In this document: positions 1-7,635 of the stretch, in pieces
Position numbering within the stretch: the stretch's first letter is position 1
Layout: every line of letters begins with the position of its first letter
DNA from: Pseudomonadota bacterium
GTDB lineage: Bacteria > Pseudomonadota > Gammaproteobacteria > Xanthomonadales > Xanthomonadaceae
DNA length: 30,409 nucleotides
Direction: 5' to 3'
Assembly (NCBI GenBank): GCA_023399815.1
Contig: JAEWOJ010000120.1
Span: 1-30,409 of the forward strand
Position numbers and translations under genes: made by a program
Notes under the pieces: model-generated
Told to the model about the DNA's origin: nothing
Database searches by the model: none
What the model saw: the letters and a program-made list of their open reading frames with translations, nothing else

Positions 1-68
1 GGCAACAGGGCCGCCAGCAGTGAAGCCAAAAGAGGGAGCGGGCGAGAACAGTTCCTTTGCTGGCTCAT
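1..68 (-). CDS. Start of a secreted protein gene (partial), probably a second RHS-type protein
   Basis: Only the first 22 codons are inside the window. Reading leftward from an ATG at 68, the product starts with a short polar stretch containing an arginine, then a Leu/Ala-rich run typical of a Sec signal peptide (PLPLLASLLAALL). The ATG lies 12 bases after the stop of the preceding minus-strand RHS-type gene, so the two are almost certainly cotranscribed. RHS proteins of this group are often made as an N-terminal-like protein followed by a larger RHS-core protein. That makes an RHS-repeat protein the likeliest identity, but this is inference from position only. The open frame runs off the window edge. 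Confidence 0.5.
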   Translation of the reverse strand, partial: MSQQRNCSRPLPLLASLLAALL

Positions 69-80
69 GTCCTGGATCCT

Positions 81-1922
81 TCAGGGTGACGGGGCGCTGG
101 ATTGCGTGACGTTCAATGGCCGGGCGAGGGCATCGAAGGTATTCACCGTATTCGTGAACTTACGTCCCTGCTGTGTGATGATGGTTTGTCGTATCGGTGC
201 CCACTGGCCCGAAGTCCGGGCATTGGTCCGTGTCTGCTGATCGTTGCCCACACTGATGGGCCAGGGATAGGGATTGGTCGCTCCATTGGCCACGGCTGCA
301 TAGGCATAATCCGCCGCGCTCAGCAGTTGCCCCGATGGCGAGTAGTCTTCTTCCCGCAGCAACTTGTTCTCGGTCTCGTCGTACCTGTTGCTGAAGATCG
401 AGCGGCGCCGGCTGCCGTCCGGGCTCGTCACGTCGGTCCATACCGTGCTTGCACAGAGCGTCGGCGGCAAGCAGTCGTGATACCAGCTCGACACCGGTGG
501 CGCGTAGGCATAGGTCCGGATCGTCGTCGCCAACCCGGGACCGCTGATCGTCCGGCGGACCACCGCGTAGGCATACCACTCCTTGGGATACTTCGCATAA
601 CCATGTTCGGGATCGGTGGGATCGCCTCCCCAGCACTCCTTGGGCACGTACGAGCGTGCGAACCGCTTGCGGTTCACCCTCAACGTCAGCACCGCGCCGG
701 CCGGCGAGGTGATCGTGCCATCCGCGAACTGGTCGTAATCAGCCGGGTCAATGGTGCAGGAGGATGTCGGATCCGAGGTGATGTTCAGCGACGAGGCCGA
801 CAGTATCGGAAGCGCGTATTGCCACTTCGATCCGTCGGGGCGGGTGACGGTCAACTGGTGCGTTGCCGCAGGCGGGAGGCCGGTGGCGGCATATGTCCAT
901 GTCCTGGCCGTCGTGCCGCTACCCGCGGTCACGGTGGCGGTTCCGTTCGCGTTGAACGTCAGGCCCACATGGCGCCCGTCGCTGGCATCGATGCTGTCCA
1001 GCCGGCCAGAGGTGTTGTAGTGGTACGTCACCCAGTTGCCGAACCGGTCCTCCACCCGCGTAACCAGCATCGACGCATATTGCCGCTCCAGTTGATCGAA
1101 CTCCGCGACGATCTGCGGGGTGTATCCACCGGGTTTGCCGTTCGCCGCCAGCATGGCGGGATCGGCGGCAAGCAGGAGGGACGTATTGCTCCACAGCGGC
1201 TTCTGCAGCGGATCCGCATCCCGGTAGACCAGATAATCGAACCAGTATTTGGTGCCGTCCGGGGCGAACGCCTGGAACGCCTCGCCTGGCTCGCCGTTGA
1301 CCGTGGCGGGCAGGCAGCCCACCAGCCAGTTCCCTATCGTCATCAGGTTGATCTCGGGCCGGGCGGACTTGACTGCCCGGGTCATCAACAGCTGGTCGTT
1401 GCCGCTGTCGTCCACCAGATGGTAGCCATCCCACCATTCCCAGGCGTTCCACCCACGGGCGATGTCGCTCGGGAACGATATCCGGTCCGGTGCCGTGAAT
1501 CCGGTGCACCGGGCGTTCTTCGTGGCTGTGGTCGCTCCGGCAACCTGCCAGCCCTTCGGGCTATAGACACTCGCCCCGAGGGTGTTGGAGGTGATGGTCT
1601 TGATTCTGGGAACTTCGATTTCCCACATGCCGAATCCATTGCCGGAGGTCTCGTGGAGGTTCTCCGCGATGCTGTTCGGCCGGAACGTCCGCGTTATCCG
1701 GATCGTGGGGCCCGTGCCGACAAGCTCGATGTCCGTGGTCCGGACAATGAAGCTGCCATCGCGCAGGTTCACCTGGTCGCCGAAGTCCGAAAATGCCTCG
1801 ATGGCGCCCGCGCGCCCCACGTATTTTGCATATTCCTTGTCCGGCGTGATTGCCGGCTGTGCCATCGCCACGTTGGTTGTAAACGCTATCCCTAAACCGA
1901 CCGCCCACAGGCTCTGCTTCAT
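81..1922 (-). CDS. Secreted RHS/YD-repeat-type protein (N-terminal-like, 613 aa)
   Basis: The product resembles the N-terminal part of RHS-repeat proteins. After a signal peptide (MKQSLWAVGLGIAFTTNVAMA) comes a segment with the pattern 'VNLRDGSFIVRTTDIEL...IRITRTFRPNS', seen at the start of RHS/wall-associated proteins. YD/RHS-like units follow, for example 'VTYHYNTSGRLDSIDASDGR' in the middle. The RHS-associated core and variable C-terminal toxin domain of full-length members (usually over 1,200 aa) are absent. The reading frame could begin at a TTG at 1940, but the ATG at 1922 has a GGGGA ribosome-binding site at good spacing and places the signal peptide at the N-terminus. The next gene begins 12 bases after its stop. 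Role unknown: possibly a shell or export partner for the downstream protein. The family assignment is fairly sure, the function is not. Confidence 0.7.
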   Translation of the reverse strand: MKQSLWAVGLGIAFTTNVAMAQPAITPDKEYAKYVGRAGAIEAFSDFGDQVNLRDGSFIVRTTDIELVGTGPTIRITRTFRPNSIAENLHETSGNGFGMWEIEVPRIKTITSNTLGASVYSPKGWQVAGATTATKNARCTGFTAPDRISFPSDIARGWNAWEWWDGYHLVDDSGNDQLLMTRAVKSARPEINLMTIGNWLVGCLPATVNGEPGEAFQAFAPDGTKYWFDYLVYRDADPLQKPLWSNTSLLLAADPAMLAANGKPGGYTPQIVAEFDQLERQYASMLVTRVEDRFGNWVTYHYNTSGRLDSIDASDGRHVGLTFNANGTATVTAGSGTTARTWTYAATGLPPAATHQLTVTRPDGSKWQYALPILSASSLNITSDPTSSCTIDPADYDQFADGTITSPAGAVLTLRVNRKRFARSYVPKECWGGDPTDPEHGYAKYPKEWYAYAVVRRTISGPGLATTIRTYAYAPPVSSWYHDCLPPTLCASTVWTDVTSPDGSRRRSIFSNRYDETENKLLREEDYSPSGQLLSAADYAYAAVANGATNPYPWPISVGNDQQTRTNARTSGQWAPIRQTIITQQGRKFTNTVNTFDALARPLNVTQSSAPSP

Positions 1923-1959
1923 GCGGATCCCCAATGGCAAGAAATTCCCGAAAAACCCT

Positions 1960-1981
1960 GCCGGACGGAATGCAGTCCGGC
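1960..1981 (-). promoter_or_regulatory. Hairpin in the leader of the RHS gene
   Basis: A perfect 7-base-pair inverted repeat (GCCGGAC at 1960-1966, GTCCGGC at 1975-1981, 8-base loop) lies about 40 bases upstream of the ATG at 1922. On the minus strand it is followed after four bases by TTTTT (1955-1951). It could be a weak attenuator or a terminator for leader RNA. The gap between stem and T-run makes a classical terminator uncertain. Confidence 0.4.
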
Positions 1982-2132
1982 TCCCACTCGCGTGCTCTTT
2001 CGAAGTGCTCCAGTTTCGGCCACGCCTGCAACGTATGTTCCATCGGTGTATTGCAGGGCACCCGGTCTTGACCGCGTCCTTGCCCGCCCAGTTGCCTGGT
2101 CACGGGTATTGCGGACGGCTGGCGCGACGTTC

Positions 2133-2161
2133 TGATTACGCGCCGGACAGGCGGCTGTCAA
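2133..2161 (-). promoter_or_regulatory. Candidate sigma-70 promoter for the RHS genes
   Basis: On the minus strand a perfect -35 box TTGACA (2161-2156) is followed after 17 bases by TAATCA (2138-2133), which matches the -10 consensus poorly. A start near 2126 would give a leader of about 200 bases before the ATG at 1922. Seen by eye only. Confidence 0.35.
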
Positions 2162-2636
2162 GGCGATGGCGCCATCGGGCCGCCGGGTGGGTAATCTGCG
2201 GCATGGCCAGCCAATGACCTTCGAGGCCCGGGTTCTTCCAATGCATCCGCTGTAACGGATGGTGCCGGGCCGGTGCCGGTGCCGAAATGCGAATGGTGCG
2301 CAAGGAGCCCTCTGCCTGGCACTGGACAGGCGTCAATTTCGCGCAGGCGTCCGTGGGGCATTGTTCCATCGGGGAAAGCCGATGCGTGGTAGGGCATGCC
2401 GGGGGAGCTGGCGACAGCCGATTCATTGATATTGCCGGCAGGAACACCATGCCGAAGGGCTGGCCGGGGTTACGCGATCGGGACGGGAATGTCTCCCTGT
2501 CCACATTGAGCGGCGGCCTGGAAGGCCGACGAACCGCGGATGTGGATCAATGACATGGCGGGTGGGTGTTCCCCGAGACGGGAGCGACGGCGGCCGGGAG
2601 CGCAGGGGGCATCGCCGTTTTTCAGGGAGGGCAAAG

Positions 2637-2660
2637 CAAAAAACCGCCTTTCGGCGGCTT
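2637..2660 (-). terminator. Rho-independent terminator of tRNA-Pro
   Basis: Read on the minus strand, a CCGCC stem, GAAA tetraloop and GGCGG stem are followed by TTTTTT. A-T and G-T pairs can extend the stem. It starts 14 bases after the encoded CCA end of the tRNA, so it closes the tRNA transcript. This is a textbook intrinsic terminator. Confidence 0.85.
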
Positions 2661-2673
2661 CTTGCAGACCTTG

Positions 2674-2751
<78 letters not shown>

Positions 2752-2764
2752 CGAAGGAGGCGGA

Positions 2765-2793
2765 AAGATACTCTCCGGCAGGCATTCTTGCAA
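2765..2793 (-). promoter_or_regulatory. Promoter of tRNA-Pro
   Basis: On the minus strand TTGCAA (2793-2788), a 17-base spacer and TATCTT (2770-2765) precede the tRNA. The predicted start is near 2758, seven bases before the mature 5' end. Each box matches the sigma-70 consensus in 4 of 6 positions. Confidence 0.55.
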
Positions 2794-2810
2794 TACCGGA
2801 GGCGCGATCC

Positions 2811-2921
2811 CTATCGCTTCGCTTCAACCCTGCGCTGTTCGCGGGCCTCGAACCACATGCCGTTGAGGATGGCGACGGTGGCGGCCAGGCCGACACCGAG
2901 AATCCAGGCGAAATACCACAT
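2811..2921 (-). CDS. cydX: Cytochrome bd oxidase small subunit CydX (36 aa)
   Basis: This 36-residue single-pass membrane peptide begins MWYFAWILGVGLAATVAILN and continues with GMWFEA, the pattern of the CydX/YbgT family. The third subunit stabilises the heme sites of cytochrome bd-I oxidase. One hydrophobic helix (about residues 3-20) is followed by a short charged tail. An AAGGAG ribosome-binding site lies eight bases upstream of the ATG. It follows cydB by 42 bases in the usual order cydA-cydB-cydX, so it belongs to the same transcript. It is short enough to be missed by automatic gene calling. Confidence 0.93.
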   Translation of the reverse strand: MWYFAWILGVGLAATVAILNGMWFEAREQRRVEAKR

Positions 2922-2963
2922 GGGAAAACTCCTTGATGGGGCGTGATGGGGAACGCGGTGCGG

Positions 2964-4115
2964 TCAGTAGGCGTTGGGGTTGCCGCCCATCTCTTCCAGC
3001 GTGGTCTTGCCCCGGAGCACGCGGTACACCCACAGGGTGTAGGCGATGACGACGGGCAGCAGCAGCGCGGTGGCCAGCAGCATCACCCACAGGGTCAGGT
3101 GGCTGGAGGAGGCATCCCAGACGACCAGGCTGGAGCCAGGCTGGCTGGATGACGGCAGCAGGAACGGGAACAGCGCGAAGCCGACGGTGAGGATGATGCC
3201 GGCGATCGATGCGCCCGAGGCGATGAAGGCCAGGCCGCCGCGGCGCATGCGCAGCAGCAGCGCGGTCGCCAGCGCGCAGAGCAGGCCGATCGCCGGCGCG
3301 AGCAGCGTGGCCGGCATGGTGGCGTAGTTGTGCAGCCAGCCGCCGGCGGCGGTGATCTCGACCGTCTTCAGCAGCGGATTGCTGGGGCCGTCGGTCACGA
3401 CCTGCGAGGTGATGGCATAGCCGGGCAGGCCCATCGCGACCCACGCGCCGCCGGCGGCGAACAGCACGAAGCTGATCACGGCGGCGATGCTGCCCATGCG
3501 CGAGGCGCGTTCGGCCACCGGGCCGTCGGTCTTGAGCACCAGCATGGCCGCGCCGTGGGCGACCAGCATGGCCACGCTGAGCAGGCCGGCGAGCAGCGCG
3601 AACGGCGTCAGCAGGCCGAAGAAGCCGCCGGTGTAGAACACGCGCTGGGTACCGTCGAAATGGAACGGCACGCCGAGCAGCACGTTGCCCACGGCCACGC
3701 CCATGATCAGCGCGGGCACGAAGCCGCCGACGAACAGGGCGCGGTCCCAGTTGTCGCGCCAGCGCTGGCTGGGCATCTTGCCGCGGTACTTGAAGCCGAC
3801 CGGACGCAGGATCAGGGCGAACAGGATCAGGAACATCGCCAGGTAGAACCCGGAGAAGCTCACCGCGTACAGCGGCGGCCATGCGGCGAAGATCGCGCCG
3901 CCGCCGAGGATCAGCCACACCTGGTTGCCTTCCCACACCGGGCCGACGGTGTTGATCACCAGCCGGCGCTCGTGGTCGGTCCTGGCCACGAACGGCAGCA
4001 GCGTGCCCACGCCCAGGTCGAAACCGTCCATCACCGCGAAGCCGATCAGCAGCACGCCCAGCAGCAGCCACCAGATCACGCGCAGCGTCGTGTAGTCCAG
4101 AAAGATGAAGTCCAT
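2964..4115 (-). CDS. cydB: Cytochrome bd quinol oxidase subunit II
   Basis: This is subunit II of the cytochrome bd terminal oxidase, an inner-membrane protein that pairs with CydA. CydA carries the hemes; CydB completes the structural core. The 383-residue product has the family length and the typical opening 'LRVIWWLLLGVLLIGFAVMDGFDLGVGTLLPF'-like pattern, with the conserved GFDLG segment, then 'GPVWEGNQVWLILGGGAIFAAWP' and multiple membrane helices. It starts 16 bases after the cydA stop, with a GGAGAA ribosome-binding site before its ATG. The operon order is cydA-cydB-cydX. No damage is seen. Confidence 0.97.
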   Translation of the reverse strand: MDFIFLDYTTLRVIWWLLLGVLLIGFAVMDGFDLGVGTLLPFVARTDHERRLVINTVGPVWEGNQVWLILGGGAIFAAWPPLYAVSFSGFYLAMFLILFALILRPVGFKYRGKMPSQRWRDNWDRALFVGGFVPALIMGVAVGNVLLGVPFHFDGTQRVFYTGGFFGLLTPFALLAGLLSVAMLVAHGAAMLVLKTDGPVAERASRMGSIAAVISFVLFAAGGAWVAMGLPGYAITSQVVTDGPSNPLLKTVEITAAGGWLHNYATMPATLLAPAIGLLCALATALLLRMRRGGLAFIASGASIAGIILTVGFALFPFLLPSSSQPGSSLVVWDASSSHLTLWVMLLATALLLPVVIAYTLWVYRVLRGKTTLEEMGGNPNAY

Positions 4116-4131
4116 GGAAGTTCTCCTTGCC

Positions 4132-5712
4132 TCAGGCCTGGCCGGCGGCGGGCGCGGCGGCGTGATGGGATGCCGATGGCTGCAGCGAGGGCAGGATCTC
4201 GTCCGGGCCCTTGGCGATGGCCTTCAGCATCAGCTTGATCTCGATGATCATCAGCACCGTGTACAGGGCGACGAAGCCGGCCAGGGTCGTGACGATCTGG
4301 TGCAGGGCCAGCCCCGATGCCGCGTAGAAGGTCGGCAGCACGCCGTCCACCGCCCACGGCTGGCGGCCGTATTCGGCGACGAACCAGCCGCATTCGATCG
4401 CGATCCAGGGCGCCGGCAGCGTCCACAGTGCGATCTTCAGGAAGGTGCGCTTGTCCTGGAAGTTGTTGCGGCACGAGTAATAGAACGCCACCGCGAAGAA
4501 GGCGATCAGGTAGAAGCCGATGCCGGCCATGATGCGGAAGGTCCAGAACAGCGGCAGCACGGTCGGCACCGTGTCCATCGCCGCGCGCGAGATTTCCTCC
4601 GGCGTCGCGTTGAGGATGTCGTCGCGGTAGCGCTTGAGCAGCAGGCCATGGCCCAGGTCCTGCCAGTGGCGGTCGAACATCTCGCGCGCCTCGGTGTCGT
4701 TCTTGTCGGCACGAATGCGCTCCAGCGCGGCATAGGCCAGCTGGCCGCCGCGGATGCGATGCTCGGCGCGATCGACCAGTTCCAGGATGCCCGGGATCGG
4801 CTGGTGCAGCGAGCGGGTGGCGATCAGGCCCATCAGGTAGGGAATCCTGATCGCGTAGTCGTTGCGGTGGGTCTGCTGGTTGGGGATGCCGAAGGCGGTG
4901 AAGTCGGCCGGCGCGGGCTCGGTTTCCCACATCGCCTCGATCGCGGCCAGCTTCATCTTCTGGTGCTCGCTGGCGGCATAGCCGCTCTCGTCGCCCAGCA
5001 CCACCACCGACAGCGAGGACAGCAGGCCGAACGCGGCGGCCACCGCGAACGAGCGGCGCGCCACCTCGTGGTGCCGGTTGCGCAGCATGAAGAAGGCGCT
5101 GATCGACATCACGAACACCGCGCCGGTGACGTAGCCGGCCGAGACGGTGTGCACGAACTTGGCCTGCGCCACCGGGTTGAACAGCACGGCCATGAAATCC
5201 ATGACTTCCATGCGCATGGTTTCGGGGTTGAACACCGCGCCGACCGGATGCTGCATCCAGCCGTTGGCGATCAGGATCCACAGCGCCGACAGGTTGGTGC
5301 CCAGCGCCATCAGCCAGGTGATGGTCAGGTGCTGCACCTTGCTCAGCCGGTTCCAGCCGAAGAAGAACAGGCCGATGAAGGTGGCTTCCAGGAAGAACGC
5401 CATCAGCCCTTCGATCGCCAGCGGCGCGCCGAAGATGTCGCCGACGTAGTGGCTGTAGTACGACCAGTTCATGCCGAACTGGAATTCCATGACGATGCCG
5501 GTGCCCACGCCCATGGCGAAGTTGATGCCGAACAGCACACCCCAGAACAGGGTCATCCGTCGCCAGACATCCTTGCCGGTCATCACGTAGACGCTCTCCA
5601 TGATCGCGATCATGAAAGAGAGCCCGAGGGTCAGCGGGACGAACAGGAAGTGATACATCACCGTCAGCGCGAACTGCAGGCGCGACAGATCTACGACTGT
5701 GGTGTCGATCAT
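4132..5712 (-). CDS. cydA: Cytochrome bd quinol oxidase subunit I
   Basis: This is the heme-bearing subunit of cytochrome bd oxidase, which oxidises quinol and reduces O2 to water with high oxygen affinity. At 526 aa it is close to the E. coli protein in length and alignment, with a constant offset of two residues. Conserved residues visible are His21 (b595 ligand), Glu101 and Glu109 (around the high-spin hemes), His188 and Met395 (b558 ligands), and the GRQPW signature at 449-453. The Q-loop between about 255 and 385 is long, so this is the E. coli-like L-form rather than the short CioA form. The ATG at 5712 follows a GAGG-like site. A perfect ANR/FNR box about 90 bases upstream suggests induction at low oxygen. 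Confidence 0.97.
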   Translation of the reverse strand: MIDTTVVDLSRLQFALTVMYHFLFVPLTLGLSFMIAIMESVYVMTGKDVWRRMTLFWGVLFGINFAMGVGTGIVMEFQFGMNWSYYSHYVGDIFGAPLAIEGLMAFFLEATFIGLFFFGWNRLSKVQHLTITWLMALGTNLSALWILIANGWMQHPVGAVFNPETMRMEVMDFMAVLFNPVAQAKFVHTVSAGYVTGAVFVMSISAFFMLRNRHHEVARRSFAVAAAFGLLSSLSVVVLGDESGYAASEHQKMKLAAIEAMWETEPAPADFTAFGIPNQQTHRNDYAIRIPYLMGLIATRSLHQPIPGILELVDRAEHRIRGGQLAYAALERIRADKNDTEAREMFDRHWQDLGHGLLLKRYRDDILNATPEEISRAAMDTVPTVLPLFWTFRIMAGIGFYLIAFFAVAFYYSCRNNFQDKRTFLKIALWTLPAPWIAIECGWFVAEYGRQPWAVDGVLPTFYAASGLALHQIVTTLAGFVALYTVLMIIEIKLMLKAIAKGPDEILPSLQPSASHHAAAPAAGQA

Positions 5713-5801
5713 GGCCTGGCTACCTCGTTGGTTTCGTGCATTATGGGCAGATGCGGGAGAGGGCGGGTGTGAATTTTCATGGCTCCATGCTGCTCCCGCG
5801 C

Positions 5802-5815
5802 TTGATCCGGATCAA
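5802..5815. promoter_or_regulatory. ANR/FNR box between divergent cydABX and cydDC
   Basis: TTGATCCGGATCAA is a perfect palindrome matching the FNR/ANR consensus TTGAT-N4-ATCAA. It lies in the 195-base gap between the divergent cydA and cydD genes. On the minus strand, placing its centre at -41.5 puts the cydA start near 5767, and an AT-rich -10-like stretch occurs at about 5774-5779. This is the class II activation layout. It could also act on cydD, but no good -10 box is seen in that direction. Confidence 0.8.
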
Positions 5816-5907
5816 TGCGACATGGCGTCGCAGCGGTGAACGTGCGGCGTGCCCCGGCACGTCCGTCCATACATCTGCGTACCGCCCCTCCATGCAGGTT
5901 GCCCGTC

Positions 5908-7635
5908 TTGAGTGAGGTTCCCCATCCGGCCGATGCCCTGCGCGAGCAGCGCCGCCGGCACCAGCAATGGCTGGCCGCGCTCGCCGGCGCGGCGCGCAGG
6001 CAGCAGCGGATCGCGGCGCTGGCGGTCTGCCTGTCCGGCGCGCTGCTGGTCGTGCAGGCCGGCGCGATCGCCTGGCTGATCCAGGGCGTGCTGGTCGGGC
6101 ATCGTCCGGTGGCGCAGCTGGGTTCCGCGTTCGGCCTGCTGGCGCTGGTCCTGCTGCTGCGCAGCACGCTCGGCGGCCTGTCGCAGAAGGCCGCCGGCGA
6201 GGTGGCCGATGCCGCGCGGCTGGCGCTGCGCGAACAGGTCTACCGGCGCCTGCTCGGCAAGGGGCCGCTGTGGCTGCGCCGCCAGCGCAGCGGCGAACTG
6301 GGCGAACTGCTGCTGGCCCATGGCGATGCCATCGAGGGCTATTACGCGGGTTTCCAGCCGGTCCGCGCCGAGGTGATGGTGGTGCCGCTGCTGATCGTCG
6401 TGGCGGTGGCCTGGGTCGACTGGACCGTGGCCCTGATCCTGCTCTGCACCGGGCCGCTGGTGCCGGTGTTCATGATGCTGGTGGGCTGGGGCGCCGAGGC
6501 CGCCGGCCGCGAACAGCTGCAGGAACTGGCGCGCATGGGCGGGCACTTCGCCGACCGCATCAAGGGCCTGGGCCTGCTGCGCCTGTACGGGCGGGGCGAG
6601 GACGAACTGGCCGGCATCGCCGACGCGGCCGAGGGCGTGCGCGTGCGCACGATGAAGGTGCTGCGCATCGCCTTCCTGTCGTCCACCGTGCTCGAATTCT
6701 TCGCCTCGGTGAGCGTGGCGATGGTGGCGCTGTACCTGGGCCTGAGCTACCTCGGACTGATGTCGCTGCATATGGCGGTGCCGACGCTGGGCACGGGCAT
6801 GTTCTGCCTGCTGCTGGCGCCGGAGTTCTATGCGCCGCTGCGGCGCCTGGCCGCGCACTACCACGATCGCGCCAACGCGCTGGCCGCCGCCACCGAGGTC
6901 GAGCGCCTGCTGGAGGATGACGCCGGCGCGGCGCCGGTGGAGGCGGCTTTGGTCGCCCCGGTGTACGCGTTGGAGCCGGCGCAGGCGCACGCGCCGCTGC
7001 TGGTGGCCGAGTCGCTGGCGCTGCGGCCGGTGGGCGCTGGCCACGACGTGCTGACCGCTGTCTCGCTGCGCATCGAAGCGGGGCAGCGCCTGGCCCTGGT
7101 CGGTCCCAGCGGCAGCGGCAAGAGCACGCTGCTGGAAGCGCTGGCGGGCTGGTTGCCGCCACGCGGCGGGCGCATCGCGCTGCGCGATGGTGCGCGCGTG
7201 GGCTATGCCGGCCAGCGGCCCTATCTGTTCCACGGCTCCATCGCCGACAACCTGCGCCTGGCCGATCCGTCCGCCAGCGACGCGCGGCTGCGCGCGGTGG
7301 CCGAGGCTGCGCAGGTGATGCGTTTCGCCGGCGGGCTGCCGCGGGGACTGGACACGGTGATCGGCGAGCGCGGTTTCGGCCTGTCCGGCGGCGAGGCGCG
7401 GCGCATCGGGCTGGCGCGGCTGCTGCTGCGCGACCTGGACCTGCTGCTGCTGGACGAACCCACCGCCTTCCTCGACCCGCAGACCGAGGCCGACCTGCTG
7501 CGATCGCTGGCCTGTTTCACCCGCGGCCGCGCGGTGCTGATGGCCACGCACAGCCCGGCGGCGATGCGCTGGGCCGATCGCGTGGTGCGGCTGCAGGGCG
7601 ACGAACTGCGGCGGAACGACGAGGTGTGCGCATGA
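5908..7635 (+). CDS. cydD: Thiol reductant ABC exporter subunit CydD
   Basis: CydD is half of the heterodimeric CydDC ABC exporter in the inner membrane, which moves glutathione/cysteine to the periplasm and is needed to assemble cytochrome bd. It has an N-terminal six-helix domain, with the stretch 'AFLSSTVLEFFASVSVAMVALY' matching E. coli CydD closely, and a C-terminal ATPase. The ATPase has Walker A GPSGSGKS (about 399-406), signature LSGGEARR and Walker B LLLLDEP. The open frame extends back to an ATG at 5815, but that codon overlaps the ANR/FNR box. The TTG at 5908 (AGG nine bases upstream) gives a 575-residue protein that fits the family better. The start choice is therefore moderate. 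It overlaps cydC by four bases. Confidence 0.93.
   Translation: MSEVPHPADALREQRRRHQQWLAALAGAARRQQRIAALAVCLSGALLVVQAGAIAWLIQGVLVGHRPVAQLGSAFGLLALVLLLRSTLGGLSQKAAGEVADAARLALREQVYRRLLGKGPLWLRRQRSGELGELLLAHGDAIEGYYAGFQPVRAEVMVVPLLIVVAVAWVDWTVALILLCTGPLVPVFMMLVGWGAEAAGREQLQELARMGGHFADRIKGLGLLRLYGRGEDELAGIADAAEGVRVRTMKVLRIAFLSSTVLEFFASVSVAMVALYLGLSYLGLMSLHMAVPTLGTGMFCLLLAPEFYAPLRRLAAHYHDRANALAAATEVERLLEDDAGAAPVEAALVAPVYALEPAQAHAPLLVAESLALRPVGAGHDVLTAVSLRIEAGQRLALVGPSGSGKSTLLEALAGWLPPRGGRIALRDGARVGYAGQRPYLFHGSIADNLRLADPSASDARLRAVAEAAQVMRFAGGLPRGLDTVIGERGFGLSGGEARRIGLARLLLRDLDLLLLDEPTAFLDPQTEADLLRSLACFTRGRAVLMATHSPAAMRWADRVVRLQGDELRRNDEVCA

Noticed and set aside
102..1895. A 597-codon plus-strand open frame opposite the RHS-type gene
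   Set aside because: Arg/Gly/Val-rich shadow translation with no signal peptide or motif; the minus strand has a signal peptide, a ribosome-binding site and RHS-like units.
1923..2126. c-di-GMP (GEMM-I) riboswitch in the RHS leader
   Set aside because: There is a GAAA-loop-like piece and GC-rich stems, but the conserved CACGCACAGGGCAAACC-like and GGACGCAAAGCC-like segments are missing.
2287..2553. 88-codon plus-strand open frame before the tRNA
   Set aside because: No recognisable motif, signal peptide or convincing ribosome-binding site.
5815..5907. ATG at 5815 as the cydD start
   Set aside because: It overlaps the ANR/FNR box, adds a 31-residue Arg/Pro-rich extension unlike CydD, and has no ribosome-binding site.
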